From contig JAQMWT010000687.1 in the NCBI GenBank assembly GCA_029834535.1, positions 1-64,000 of the forward strand: 64,000 nucleotides of DNA. Reading direction: 5' to 3'. The position numbers and the translations under genes were made by a program. Origin of the DNA: Chrysophaeum taylorii. Its lineage: Eukaryota; Sar; Pelagophyceae; Pelagomonadales; Pelagomonadaceae. Position 1 is the first letter of the stretch. Every line of letters begins with the position of its first letter. A model generated the notes under the pieces. It was not told the origin of the DNA. It worked only from the letters and a program-made list of their open reading frames with translations, and ran no database searches. Shown one piece after another: positions 11,670 through 22,884 of this stretch.

Positions 11670-11874
11670 TAGAGACAGAAAATTTGTTGTCACCTGGGCG
11701 GAGTCCTTGTTGCAGTGGTAGAAGTGCTTGTCCTCTGTGCGTCCTGTCTCCTTCGACGCAGGGACAGCACTTGACAGTGTCAGGTGACGGGCTTCTTGAG
11801 CGTGTACGTAGTGTGTTTTAGCGAGAGAGGGAAGGGGGGGGGGGTCATGGCGAAAATGAAATTTTCTACCTCTA
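11670..11874 (-). repeat. 3' LTR of the non-autonomous element
   Basis: About 205 bp, nearly identical to 23964-24157, with a longer G run near 11833-11845. It is bounded by TAGAG and CTCTA and flanked on the left by target duplicate AAAGT. Confidence 0.85.
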
Positions 11875-12528
11875 CGCCCTCACAGAGCGAACTCAGGGGA
11901 GCTCTGGACCAAAAAAGGTCGAAGAATGAAAAGAGCGGATTAACGCCCTCAGAAGAGGAACGAGGGTCTGAAGGGAGAGTCGGAGCGACAGTAGGTGTTG
12001 GGGCGAAAGGGGTCGGCGGTGAAGGAACAACTTGCGGCTGTGGTGCTGGTGGGGATATGGTGTCGGTGCATGGGGGTGTACCAGGGTCGTAACCGTAGAT
12101 GGAGTAGGTGTGGGGGGTGATACGAGGAGCATCTGGGTGGATAGGCGGTGGAAGGGAGTTGAGGATTTGCTGAAGAACAGCATCCTGGGCTCGTTGAGTG
12201 TCGTGGAGGATTGCGAAGGAGGCTTCTTGGGCGGAAAGATGAGCTTTTGCTTGGGCGAGATCAGATTTGGTTTCGTCGTGAGCGCGGGCTTCGGCGTCAA
12301 GGCGGGCGTTGGCGCGGGCGAGTGCGGTTTGAGTTGCGATCAATGCGTGGTAGAGAACTTCGGGGTTCATAGAGGAGGGAGGAAGGGTGGTGTTGTCGGA
12401 GAAGTTGTCAGGGCCGTCACAACCATAGGTGGCGTAGTTGCGCGGGTGGAGGCGTTGGTCTTCGAAGAGGAGTGTGTCATGTACCGGGGTAAGAATAGCA
12501 GTGGTGTCGGAGATGGGGACTTGAGTGT
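11875..12528 (-). pseudogene. gag-like ORF, C-terminal side, non-autonomous LTR element
   Basis: An open minus-strand frame includes a helical, Ala/Gln-rich segment (about 12370-12200; motif ARANARLDAEARAHDETK) that should form a coiled coil. A Pro/Thr-rich tail follows and runs into the LTR. It lies on the left side of the Copia A insertion. No enzymatic domain was seen. It probably packages RNA with help from a partner element. Fossil interrupted by the insertion. Confidence 0.55.
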
Positions 12529-12723
12529 TAGAGATAGCAAATCTGAACTAGGGTTAGTACCCCCTATTCTAGGGTTAGTTCACTTAACTTTGCCACCTTT
12601 TGATTTAAGATAACGCTGTGTTATTCACCCCGGCTGTCCTCGATTAAGAGACAGATTCGAGACAGACCTCCACTGTTCTCACGCTCTGCTGAAGGGTAAC
12701 ACAGTTGTGATTATTGTTCTCTA
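12529..12723 (+). repeat. 5' LTR of Copia A
   Basis: 195 bp from TAGAGATAG to TTGTTCTCTA. It contains a GGGTTAGTACCCCCT block and a CTGAAGGGTAACACAG block found in all LTRs of this family, including the solo LTR at 42145-43369. It is followed by GGTATTGGGCACC, similar to GGTTTGGGCCC after the 5' LTR of the non-autonomous element, so this may be a shared primer-binding region. Confidence 0.9.
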
Positions 12724-12727
12724 GGTA

Positions 12728-14756
12728 TTGGGCACCAGTCCCGGTATCAGCAGAGCCTCAGGATTTCCAGACAAGCCCCGCTCACTGACGTTCCTGAACC
12801 CAAGCAAAATGCCAACCAATCAAGAACTCCAGAAGGAGATGAAAGAACAAGAAGTTCGTTTCAAAAGAGACATGCAACAACAAGCTCAAGCGTACGAAGC
12901 TCGGCATAAACAAGAGATGCAAGACCAAGAAACTCGCTTGATGGCACAATTCACTGCTCAATTAAGCGCGTTGGCCACCCAAGTGCAAGCAACGTAAGCA
13001 CCACCACCTGCCGTCGCTGCTGCGGCTCCGCCTCCCACTCCGGCTCAACAAGATCCCAAGTCTAAGATCAACACCTTTAGTGACCCACCAAGTGCCGTTC
13101 TCAAGTCCATGGACTCGGCGCAAGTCACACCCCAAATGCTTTCGTTTCGCGTCATGCAATTGTTCGTCGAACATCTGATGCCGGAAACAGGCATAACTCA
13201 GTACTTCCTACAGGGCTTCTACACGTGGGAATCCGTCCTGCGCGGATCTAACGATCTCGCTGACGCTCTCCTAAGCCACTGTATCGACGAATACGACAAG
13301 GACCCCGACAACCACTCTACCGCCGGGAACACGCCAGATTTCCAAGGCCGCTACGTCTACTACAAGGGTGTCTACCGCAAGTTCGGCAAGCACTTCCTGG
13401 ACAACGTCTACGAGCCAAAACTTAAAGAACTCAAGGACCAAGACAAGGACCCAACCGATATGACGAAAGGCAAGTTATATCCAACTACTCAACCCCATCT
13501 CCAAGGAAAAGAAGCCGACTTCATCGTATATCTCCGCGAGACTGTACACCCCCTATTTCGCCGTTTCCTACATGCCGGTAGCGACTCCGTCAAGCACCCA
13601 GCATACGACGAAATCGATGCACTCGGATCCTCCTACCCGATAGGACTCGAATTTGTGCTTCAAGTTCGCCTCGCACTCGATAAGCACACGGGCCAGAACC
13701 ACATCCACCATGCGCATTATGTTTACTATGCCTTTCTGGACACGTCGTTCAACCCCGAAATCCATGAGCCAGCTCACTACATCGACTACATGCGTCATGT
13801 CCAGCAACAGCTGCGCCAGATCACCACGGACACTTCTCTCCAACTTCCCGACGACAAGATCCTCGAAGAAATTCACCAAATTCTCCGCTTCAAGTACCCC
13901 CCGAGCTTGCTTGGGGGGTACTTGAAGCGGAGAACTCCCGCAAGCTTGGGGGGTACTTGAAGCGGAGAACTCCCGCGCCCCAACACACATCAAGGGCATT
14001 GCACGTCTTGCGAACTGTCTGCGCAATCCCAACGACTCGCTGTTACTCGACGAAGACAAGGACGCCATCCACCACCTTCCTAAGCTCATCGCCCGCATCA
14101 CCGTCATTTCAACGTTTGAGCGCAACTTTTGGGCTCACCTCAAGCCTCACCCCACTCTCAACTTCAAGCCTTTGCGCTTCGTTACGGACTTTGGTCGTCT
14201 GCCAACAAAGGACAAAGACAACCCCCGCTTTCGCTCCCGCCGTCATGGTCTCCACCTCACCGAAGACGATGATGACACCTCTCCCTCTGAAGAGACACCC
14301 CACCGGACCCCATTGAAGACACCGACCCCGTCGCTGTTTTTCTCACGGAGGCCAATCTTGATCAAGAGGAAGACAATGACCTTATTCACCAACTACACGC
14401 CTACCGCAAGAAGCAAATCTCGCGGCACGTCAAAAAGCCCCCTCCAGGCAAAAAGCCTCCTAATCCTCGCTCCCCGTCTTACTACGACGTCAATGACAGT
14501 CCTAAGCCCAAGGCCACCCCTGTCACCGCACCGAAGAACAAGCACCGTCCCCGCGCTCCTCCTGTCACCCCTGACAAACGTGAGCACCCACATCTTCGCA
14601 AGGTCACCTTCCCCACACAACCTCATCCACCCAAACCATCCACTCCCGACCGACGCTTCAAGGTCCCCCTTCGTGAAGTCCGTCGCAAGCTCCAAACCAT
14701 AGGGAGTCTTAGCCAAGCCGGTCGCCAACATACGTCCAGCTCCGAGCATATGAACA
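12728..14756 (+). pseudogene. gag region of Copia A
   Basis: The first part (12809-12997) is a charged coiled coil (KEMKEQEVRFKRDM, RHKQEMQDQETRL). The main body (13109-13960) has a helical capsid-like stretch with QLFVEHLMPETG and YFLQGFYTWESVLRGSNDL, and a basic, Pro-rich tail follows to about 14750. No CCHC knuckle was recognised. Gag builds the particle that packages element RNA. The same blocks occur in Copia B (62793-61268, minus) and in the fragment 53800-54064. Fossil. Confidence 0.75.
13883..13932 (+). repeat. 20-bp perfect inverted repeat with 10-bp loop
   Basis: Arms 13883-13902 and 13913-13932 are exact reverse complements around a 10-bp spacer. The right arm is part of a unit of about 33 bp that is directly repeated at 13909-13941 and 13944-13976. 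The DNA or RNA could fold into a strong hairpin. Copia B carries only the simple sequence at the matching place. Confidence 0.8.
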
Positions 14757-15060
14757 AGCTAATCAACCTCATAACCACCATTTCCGACGAGATACTTCTT
14801 TCCGAAGCCGAAAATGACGCCGCCGAATTCCTCCAGATGTTAACGTCCGATCCCCAAGACGATCAACCTGATGAGGGCGAAGCCGAAACCGATCAACAAG
14901 GCGACAACGGACATCTCGGTTTCTACGACGACAACGGTCAGATAAACCTCTACGACGATACCGTTCCCGAAACCACTGATGAAGATAACTCCGCCGAAGA
15001 CTACGCCAAACGTCACAGTGACTACATGCGTGCTCTCCACCAGAGTCGGCTTTTTCGCTG
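14750..15060 (+). pseudogene. acidic linker ORF of Copia A
   Basis: A short Asp/Glu-rich stretch has a repeated GFYDDNGQINLYDD-type motif. Copia B has the same with more repeats (LYDDQGQLGLYDD, 61271-60909, minus). It sits between gag and protease. Function unknown; conservation in both copies shows that it is an original part of the family. Confidence 0.5.
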
Positions 15061-15179
15061 ATGGTTGCCGACGACGCCTGTGCCGCCGACCACACCTTAC
15101 TTCATCAGGCACCAAACCTCCAGATGACGAATTTCCCGACCTCATCAACTGTTTCCACAAGAGTCGCAGATTTTCTTTG

Positions 15180-15620
15180 TGCAGCTTACACCCCAGAAAA
15201 GACCTCAAAGAAGACTAGCTCACTGCACGGATGCAATGGTCCCGGCACTGAAACCTCATTGATTGACGGTGGCGCATCTTTTTGCTTTACGCGCACAATT
15301 CAAAATTTTGTTCCCGAGACCATACGCCGCATTCCCGAACACACCACTCATATGGGCCGAGGGACTCTTACCAGCCACTTCATCGGTGTTAAACCGTTGT
15401 ATCTGCAGGCTGCAGGTCTCCCATCAAAGGATACAACATACAAAACCGGTTACGCCTTATATCTCGTATTTATGGTCGTCCCGCAATTCAGACAAGGTCT
15501 TCAAGTTATCGCAACATCTCAGCTCAAAGCTCTGCATGTACAAGCAACAGACCCGCCACTGCCCCACGAGCCCTACCTTTATGAGCTTCTAAAGTCCTCA
15601 ACCTCAGATCCCCACAATTA
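15180..15620 (+). pseudogene. aspartic protease of Copia A
   Basis: The active-site motif SLIDGGASFCF (about 15257-15290) matches the D-S/T-G-A loop of retropepsins, and Copia B has SLLDGSASFALL at the same place (about 60745-60710). A GNG/GCNGPGTE stretch precedes it. The enzyme cuts the polyprotein in the particle. Fossil. Confidence 0.65.
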
Positions 15621-15899
15621 TGTAACACTCCTAGGAAAGACCGCCGTCGTACTTGCCACTCGCAAGCCTAATGGCCTGTTGTCCCTGCCATCCGACCCAA
15701 AGCAAACATTCGCCACTGTGGTCAGCTTTCACACAAGAAAACGAATGTCACTCAAGGATGAGATTGCACACATCACACAGCATGTCGCAAAGACACGCTC
15801 ACAATCGCACACGCTTGACTTCGCGAAGTTACAAATCATTCACTGTATCTCAACGAACTGCTCAACCTCCAATCTCATGTCGTCCACTACGCCTTCAAT

Positions 15900-17648
15900 G
15901 GCTCAGCAGACCTCTCTGCGCAGTCGCAAACCCCTCTGCTCAAAACCGCCATTATTGCAGGTGGACTCCACCAGGAAGGTTTCGACACTTTTCGCAAACG
16001 ATTCGACAAACGCCTTACTGTCGTGGTCACCTGCGAAATCAACGATATCCTGCGCACCCGTGCGCAACAACTCTTTCCGCACGCCAAGCACTATGCGGAC
16101 CTCAGAAAACTCAATTCGGCACTCCAAACCGGCAAAATACGACTCCCTACATTCGACCTGGCAGTTTTTACATTGCTCTGCCAACATCTGAGTGTAATGC
16201 AAGAATACGACGGCTATGCCACTCCGGTCACCGCCGACCTTTTCGTCAAAGAACAAACCCGCTTCGTTCGTTGCACGCTCCCGACCTATGCCATTGTCGA
16301 GAACGTACCTCCCAACCCCCGAACTCACGACGAGTATGCTCAACTCGCAAAAGGTTATCAGCGCTTAGGCTACTTCCGCCACTCCGGCGTCTACAATGCC
16401 TCTGCCTTTGGTGACGTCATCAGCAAGACACGCTATCTCGCTGTGTATGCCCGACACCCGCTCACAGGCTATAACCTCGAGAAAACCGCCTCTCCTTGGT
16501 TAACCTCGCCTCCGAGCATGGTTCCTCTTCTGGACCCCAGTCACACCATCCCTGACGATCTATGGATCGCCAAACCCGCCCTTCATGGTACCGTGCCCCG
16601 CTCCACATTGGACTACTACCAGCACAAGGCTACCTACTCCTACAAGCCCGCCAACGCCTCGAAACTCTCGATTTCCGAGAATGCCCGCATCTGCCAAATG
16701 CTCGCACGTCTCACCAAGCCCTTCACGGATCTCGGTCTAGATGCCGACGGCACCCCCTACGCCACAATGGCGTCCATTTCCCACCTACTGGTTTTCACGC
16801 TCCTGCACAACCATTTGTCGCAACACCCCACTCTCGCCGCTTGGAACACCATCCGCTGTTTTCATGCCTCAGAGTCTCAATGTGCTTACCATTTGGATGG
16901 AGCCATCACCGGCACCGCCGCTACTGCCGTCGCATGTGGATACTTCTCGCGCGCCTCCCTCACACTACATTCCAGGCCCCCTCAGACTTTGGACTGTTCC
17001 CATCAACCCGCAGTCTTCTCCCCAACGCACTCCTTTTCCCTGGATGTTCCCAAGGGCACCGCCTTTCTGGTCGTCGCTTACACCACCTCCTTGGCCGCCG
17101 CTCACAGCTGTTCGCGCCCGTCCACTTGGGTCCACTATATGAATCGTTCGCATCCTGGCTTTGCCGCGATCGACTCACAAGGGCGAATTGCTCTCGATGA
17201 CCCCAAGGGACTCCTAATGTCCAAAGCACGTCCCACTTACGCGGACTATGTCGGCCACATCGGAGACACGCCTCAGAAAAGCACAAGGTGCTACTCGGTC
17301 ACTGGCTCGTACCCCACCAACACGAGCTACTCCAATGCCTTGCTGCTGATCTCTCCAGACCACATACGTTACGCGACCCTCAACGAAATCGCAGAGTTTG
17401 GACACCACTCGGACCCGGAACTGCTCCGACTATTCAAACAGCACCCGCCGTACTTCGCGTTCAAGGCACTGGCCAACGCCGCCCCGCACCACATGTTGCA
17501 GGCAAAGTACAGCGCTGTCCTCGCATTCCACGAATCGCACCACCACGTGAACCTTCGCGTCGAATGGGCCACAATACGCCATGGCATCCCCAGCCCCGGA
17601 GACATCAACCAGGTTGCAGAAATTCAGTCATCTCCAGCCGTCTCTTAG
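15900..17648 (+). CDS. cytosine-C5 DNA methyltransferase domain in Copia A pol
   Basis: Mostly one open frame (16023-17648, 541 codons); the first motif lies just upstream. Motif I: IIAGGLHQEGF (about 15951-15983). Motif II: VVVTCEIN then QLFPHA (about 16020-16085). Motif IV: DLAVFTLLCQHLS with the catalytic Cys near 16179. Motif VI: YAIVENVPP, exact ENV, near 16299. Motifs VII-VIII: LGYFRHSGVYNASAFG then SKTRYLAVYAR (about 16365-16455). A target-recognition-sized spacer of about 300 residues follows. Motif IX: RYATLNEIAEFG (17367-17402). Motif X: FKALANAAPHHML (17460-17498). The family transfers methyl from AdoMet to cytosine C5 in DNA. It lies between protease and integrase. The target sequence and activity cannot be told. 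Related part in Copia B at 60070-58500. Confidence 0.85.
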   Translation, partial: GSADLSAQSQTPLLKTAIIAGGLHQEGFDTFRKRFDKRLTVVVTCEINDILRTRAQQLFPHAKHYADLRKLNSALQTGKIRLPTFDLAVFTLLCQHLSVMQEYDGYATPVTADLFVKEQTRFVRCTLPTYAIVENVPPNPRTHDEYAQLAKGYQRLGYFRHSGVYNASAFGDVISKTRYLAVYARHPLTGYNLEKTASPWLTSPPSMVPLLDPSHTIPDDLWIAKPALHGTVPRSTLDYYQHKATYSYKPANASKLSISENARICQMLARLTKPFTDLGLDADGTPYATMASISHLLVFTLLHNHLSQHPTLAAWNTIRCFHASESQCAYHLDGAITGTAATAVACGYFSRASLTLHSRPPQTLDCSHQPAVFSPTHSFSLDVPKGTAFLVVAYTTSLAAAHSCSRPSTWVHYMNRSHPGFAAIDSQGRIALDDPKGLLMSKARPTYADYVGHIGDTPQKSTRCYSVTGSYPTNTSYSNALLLISPDHIRYATLNEIAEFGHHSDPELLRLFKQHPPYFAFKALANAAPHHMLQAKYSAVLAFHESHHHVNLRVEWATIRHGIPSPGDINQVAEIQSSPAVS

Positions 17649-19290
17649 CAGAGGAAGACCTGAACCTCACCTCCCTCTTCAATGCCGTTGCGGATGCTCA
17701 CCATGATGCGATCCGAAAACCAAGCAACTCGACAAGCCTCGAGACACTTCTTGCCGAGGCAACCGTTGCTAAGATCCGAGTCGACAAGCGACCCAGCCCC
17801 CCAGCGCTTCGACTGCCGCACTGCCTCCATTGCACCAGCCCGGCACCACTCAGCACGCCAACAGAGTGCTTTTGGTCACTCGCTGGCACCGCATACACCA
17901 CCAGCAACCAGTGATTCTTCGCCGCACGATTGCCGCTAATGTAACGAATCTCCGCCCAGGTGATGATCGGTATCTGCAAGACTGCAGTGAATGCAAGCGC
18001 TGCCAATCGCATGTAAGCTTCAGTCACAAAAAACACTTCCTGGTCACAGGATGAACTGGCCTATGCTCCTGGCCAACACCTCCACATGGATGTGTCATAC
18101 CCGAGCATCCGGAAGTGCTACGGCGGATTTCGCTATATCATGCACTTCGTGTGTATTATCTCATCACACAAATGGGTCTATTTCCTACGGAAATTAGACG
18201 CACAGGATGTTCTGGCCGGCATCCTCTATGTGGTCAATGTGATTAAAGTCGAATTCGATGTCCATGTGAAGATTATATCCTCCGACGCATTCTCAGCTTT
18301 TCGCTCTGACGCCTTCCACCCTCTCAAGGTGCAGCTTGGTCTCCAATTCCAAATCCTTGGTCGCCACCTCCACCAGCGGAACTTTGCTGAAAACATTATC
18401 AAGGAAAACACCCGAGGCACCGTAGTTCGTCTCCTCAACCTTCGCAGTGTACGCATCGATGGAAAGTCTATTGCCGCAGAGTATTATCACCCATTTGCTC
18501 TCCTGCATAAGATCCAAGCCGACAACCAGCGCACTCATGGACTGCCCTCGCGCACACACATGCCATGCACCGTTCCCCGGCGTATCATGTCACCCACGGC
18601 ACCGCTCTTGAAGCTCCCCCCCTTTGGCGAACCTGTCACTTTTGTCTACCCTCAAAGTCACAAGCTGGAACCCTCCAGCGTCTCTGCCTCTTACTTTCAT
18701 AGTAACAACTATCTCCCGAACCTACCCGGAACGGATCGATTTATCCGAGATGTTCACAGCTCTATCTTGCTTGTACATCAAGGGCGATATGGAAAAATCG
18801 TCACCTCAAACGACTTTCATGTCGACGCAGACATGCCAGTCAACCGCAACGAGGAGATCGAACGGATCAAGGCACTTGCACAGATCCCACCAAAGGCACG
18901 ACAAGAGGACCCGCTACCAGCTATAAGCGAACAGCAAATGCCGGAAGTTAGACAGGAATCAAAAAATGAGGGCGAGACTCACGAAGACGAGCACGATTAC
19001 CAACCTAGCGATGACGACAAACACAAAGCACTGGATCCAACTCCCGCTGCTGATTCAAGTCCCGTCAGCGACGCGACACCTGAACAGGATTTTTCGTTCC
19101 TCAACCGGCCACCTCCACCGGATGGTAGCATCCCGATGCCCAAACGAATAGATCGCCTAGAGGTTGTTCTCGACGATTCGGGTTTTACTCCAGTTCTCGT
19201 GCATCGCAACCAAAGCGATAAACTAAGGCAGATCTCAATGACGAACGTGGATTCCGCATCCCTAAGGATCAACTCTACATCGTGAGACGT
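17645..19290 (+). pseudogene. integrase of Copia A
   Basis: The HHCC zinc-binding head is seen as RWHRIHHQQP then LQDCSECKRCQSH (about 17880-18010). The catalytic core follows: MDVSYPS (first Asp, 18086), KIISSDAFSAF (second Asp, about 18268) and RNFAENIIKENTRG (Glu, about 18378). A Ser/Asp/Pro-rich tail (RPPPPDGSIPMPKR) leads to the RT. Integrase preceding RT is the Copia hallmark. Copies of the same region lie at 58250-57250 (minus) and 62980-63390. Fossil. Confidence 0.85.
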
Positions 19291-21120
19291 GTTGACGATG
19301 GAAAACTCTTCACCAGACGCATTCTCGCCTCAGAGTACGGTCGCAACTGGAAATACCAGCAAGAGCAATCCACGGCTCACGCCACAGCCAACATGTCCAG
19401 TACATTGATGTTCCTCATCAGTGTCAGCGCTCTGCACCAGGGCCACGCCGCCAGCATCGCCTCTGCTCTCAACATTCGAAGAGAAGCTAAGCCGCCTAAT
19501 GATGTCCCGAAAGGATGTCTCCTAGCAACTACCACACAAGACTATGGTATCATGGGCGGCACCGCACTGAATTTGCAGAGAGAAACCGACGCGGAACTCT
19601 TGTACGTTGACTTCCCAAGGAAGCCATACCACTCGTCTGTGTTGGTTGACCACCTTGATAACGACAATTCTGTTCTCGACTACATGTGCCATGACGAAAT
19701 GTCACCGGCAGAGTACTATGCGCGTCAATGGAACCAAGAACTCTGTAGTATGTGCTCCTCTCTTTTATGGGACATCTCCGCGCATCAGCACTACCATCTA
19801 GCTTCTCGTCATAGGCATGCCTTCATGCATGATTCTGGCGAACTCGGGCGCCTCTTCCTAAGTCAAAGTGATCCGAATCAAGACATTCTACGAGAAGTCA
19901 TGGACTATGATTTGCAGCACCTCGATCACGTCGTGTTACAACTTGTGACCGCTGAAGATATCGTCTATGAGCCGGGAAAGATTGTCGAACTTAAAGGACT
20001 CAGCAAGGAAGATAAGTTAAAGCATATCGCTTCGATTCGCAAGGAAATTGAAGGATTGTGCTCCAATGGTGTATTCCAGCTTGAGCCTTTACCACCAGAC
20101 CGTTCGTCCATCTCGACGAAGCTCGTGCTGAAGATCAAGTATTTGCTGACGGCACTCCAGACCGCTATAAAGCCCGTCTAGTCGCCCGAGGTTTCTTGGC
20201 ACGTGTAGGTATTGACTTCTATGCCACATCCTCACCAACCGCAATGCTCGCTACCAACCGGCTACTGCTCCATTGCTGTGAAGCACAAGCTCCCTGTCGC
20301 GCACGCGGACATTCCCCAGGCATTCATCCAATCCGCACTCGATCGCCCGGTATGGATCGACTTTCCTCGAGGAATACGTGTCTCTCCAAATCTTGTCCAG
20401 CAGATACAGAAGAACCATCCAGAGTCGAAACTCGCTCTCCGACTCGTCAAGGCTCTCTATGGCCTCAAACAGTCAGCTTTGTTGTGGAACATTAAGCTCG
20501 ACTCATTTCTTCGACAGCATGAGTTCGAACGCTCACAAGTCGATACTTGTCTTTATATCAATTGGGATCGATCTATCAACCAATGGGTATTACTATCCGT
20601 TTCAGTCGATGACCTATTGATCACTGGTACCAACACTGCCAAAATTGCGTCTCTTCGCACCGCTCTGGAGACCGAATATGGCAAGGGTGCATGGCATAAC
20701 AACATCCGATCCTTTCTTGGCATCGATGTCCACTACAATGTCTCCGCTGGTCATCTCACTATGAATGTAGCAGCGAAGATCAACAAGATGCTTGCTGAGC
20801 ATAAGCTCAATTTACATAGCCCAGACGACCCCTATTCGGACATCCTCGTCCAAAAACCTTCCAATAAACTTCTCTCAGACTTGGCTCCTACCTTAAACGT
20901 ATTACGCCAGAACTCGCCTTTCTACTGTGGCACCAGCATTTATTTGTCTGTCACATGTCGGCCGGACATCACCACCTTGTGCAACAAATGCTGCAAAGGG
21001 ATGCACAACCCCGACCAAACACACCTTCTGCACTTATATGTTTTACTTCGCTATTTAAAGGGCACTCCGAATGACTCCCTTGACTATTCATCAGACAGCC
21101 CGTCTATTACCCCCTTTGTT
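19290..21120 (+). pseudogene. reverse transcriptase of Copia A
   Basis: Copia-type RT blocks: VAHADIPQAFIQSAL (about 20298-20340), LVKALYGLKQSALLW (about 20445-20488), LLSVSVDDLLITGTN (about 20590-20634, catalytic VDD) and FLGIDVHYNVSAGHLTM. A segment upstream (19282-20181) joins integrase to RT and includes LYVDFPRKPYHSSVL. Long open frame 20212-21759. Fossil of a once active element. Confidence 0.9.
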
Positions 21121-21800
21121 CAGAATCTGATTGCTCACTATCCTGAACTGCATCATCTTCGTTCACCTATTATCTGTTTTGCTGATGCAAGCTTTGCTGA
21201 TCGTTCTGACCCTCGCTTACGATCCAATTCTGGTGCATGTATCTTCGTCTTTGGCAGTCTCGTATTTTGGTCTAGCAAACGCCAGACTCTCACTGCGAAG
21301 AGCACCATTGAAACTGAACTCATCGCCGCCAGCGCCGCCGCTGATGAATGTCACTGGTTATACAAGCTTTTCTCCTCCCACCCCTATCTGTTTTCGTGTG
21401 ATCAAGCTCACGCTATCCCCTTACTTATTGACAACGCTAGCGCACTACATGTCGCTAATCATCCTAAAGTCAGTGCTCCTTCTCGTCATATCAACTTACG
21501 AGAATTTCGCATTCGTGACTACCAAGCTAACTCGATCATTAGACCTCTCTGGTGTCCTACTCTCTACCAGGTCGCTGATCATTTTTCGAAGCTCCTTCAA
21601 CGCACCTTATTTCACAAGTTCAAAAACGCCTACGGCGTTCATTCCACTTCATCCTCCCCACCATCCCATCAAGTCACTCTTTCAGCTGCTCTTCCACCGT
21701 ACGACTCTGTCCAGAACACTCTCTACATTCTTGTCGATGGTAAGACGCTTCCAGCTTAGTTTGATCCAGATTTCGCTCCCCACGTTCAATCTGTGAGGGC
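21120..21800 (+). pseudogene. RNase H of Copia A, first copy
   Basis: IICFADASFADRSD (first acidic residue), then TAKSTIETELIAASAAADE, then LLIDNASALHVANHP and RHINLREFRIRDY match the Copia RNase H pattern. The frame ends at 21759, followed by TGTGAGGGCG and the second LTR at 21802. Confidence 0.85.
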
Positions 21801-21801
21801 G

Positions 21802-21996
21802 TAGAGATAGAAAATCTGAACTAGGGTTAGTACCCCCTGTTCCAGGGTTAGTTCACTTAACTTTGCCACCTTTGATTTAAGAAAACGCTGTGTTATTCAC
21901 ACCGGCTGTCCTCGATTAAGAGACAGATTCGAGGACAGACTACCACTGTTCTCACACTCTGCTGAAGGGTAACACAGTCGTGATTACTGTTCTCTA
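21802..21996 (+). repeat. internal LTR of Copia A
   Basis: 195 bp, TAGAGATAG to CTGTTCTCTA. It is followed directly by pol sequence (CCAGCATTAA), not by a target duplication, so it does not end the element. Confidence 0.9.
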
Positions 21997-22884
21997 CCAG
22001 CATTAATTTATCTGTCACATGTCGACCGGTCATCACCGCCTTGTGCAACAAATGCTGCGAAGGGATGCACAACCCCGACCAAACACACCTTCTGCACTTA
22101 TATGTTTTACTTCGCTATTTAAAGGGCACTCCGAATGACTCCCTTGACTATTCATCAGACAGCCCGTCTATTACCCCCTTTGTTCAGAATCTGATCGCTC
22201 ACTATCCTGAACTGCATCATCTTTGTCCACCTATTATCTGTTTTACTGATGCAAGCTTTGCTGATCGTTCTGACCCTCGCTTACGATCCAATTCTGGTGC
22301 ATGTATCTTCGTCTTTGGCAGTCTCGTATTTTGGTCTAGCAAACGCCAGACTCTCACTGCCAAGAGCACCATGGAAGCTGAGCTCCTCGTCGCCAGCGCA
22401 GCCGCTGATGAATGTCACTGGTTCTACAAGCTTTTCTCATCCCACCCCTATCTGTTTTCGTGTGATCAAGCTCGCGCTATCCCATTGCTTATTGATAACG
22501 CTAGCGCACTACATGTCGCTAATCATCCTAAAGTCAGTGCTCCTTCTCGTCATATCAACTTACGAGAATTTCGCATTCGTGACTACCAAGCTAATTCGAT
22601 CATTCGACCTCTCTGGTGTCCTACTCTCTACCAGGTCGCTGATCATTTTTCGAAGCTCCTTCCACGCAACTTGTTTCACAACGTCAAAAATGCCTACGGC
22701 GTTCACTCCACTTCATCCTCCCCACCATCACATCAAGTTGCTCTTTCGGCTACTCTTCCACCGTACGACTCTGTCCAGAACACTCTCTACATTCTTGTCG
22801 ACGGTAAGACGCTTCCTGCTTAGTTTGATCCAGATTTCGCTCCCCGCGTTCAATCTGTACAGATTGAACGCGTCTGTGAGGGCG
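21997..22884 (+). repeat. second copy of the Copia A pol 3' end
   Basis: It repeats 20935-21801 (end of RT, all of RNase H, purine tract) at high identity, with scattered differences, and is then followed by LTR 22885-23080. An extra short inverted copy of the GATTGAACG block occurs at 22850-22873. The simplest reading is recombination or strand transfer between two family members before or after insertion. Confidence 0.85.

Noticed and set aside
12032-12613. 193-codon Gly/Val-rich plus-strand ORF
   Set aside because: Antisense shadow of the Pro-rich gag-like ORF of the non-autonomous element; it also crosses the Copia A 5' LTR boundary.
16023-17648. Bacterial restriction-modification gene from contamination or transfer as a stand-alone gene
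   Set aside because: It lies inside pol between protease and integrase of a Copia element, and a diverged Copia B has it at the same place, so it travels with the element.
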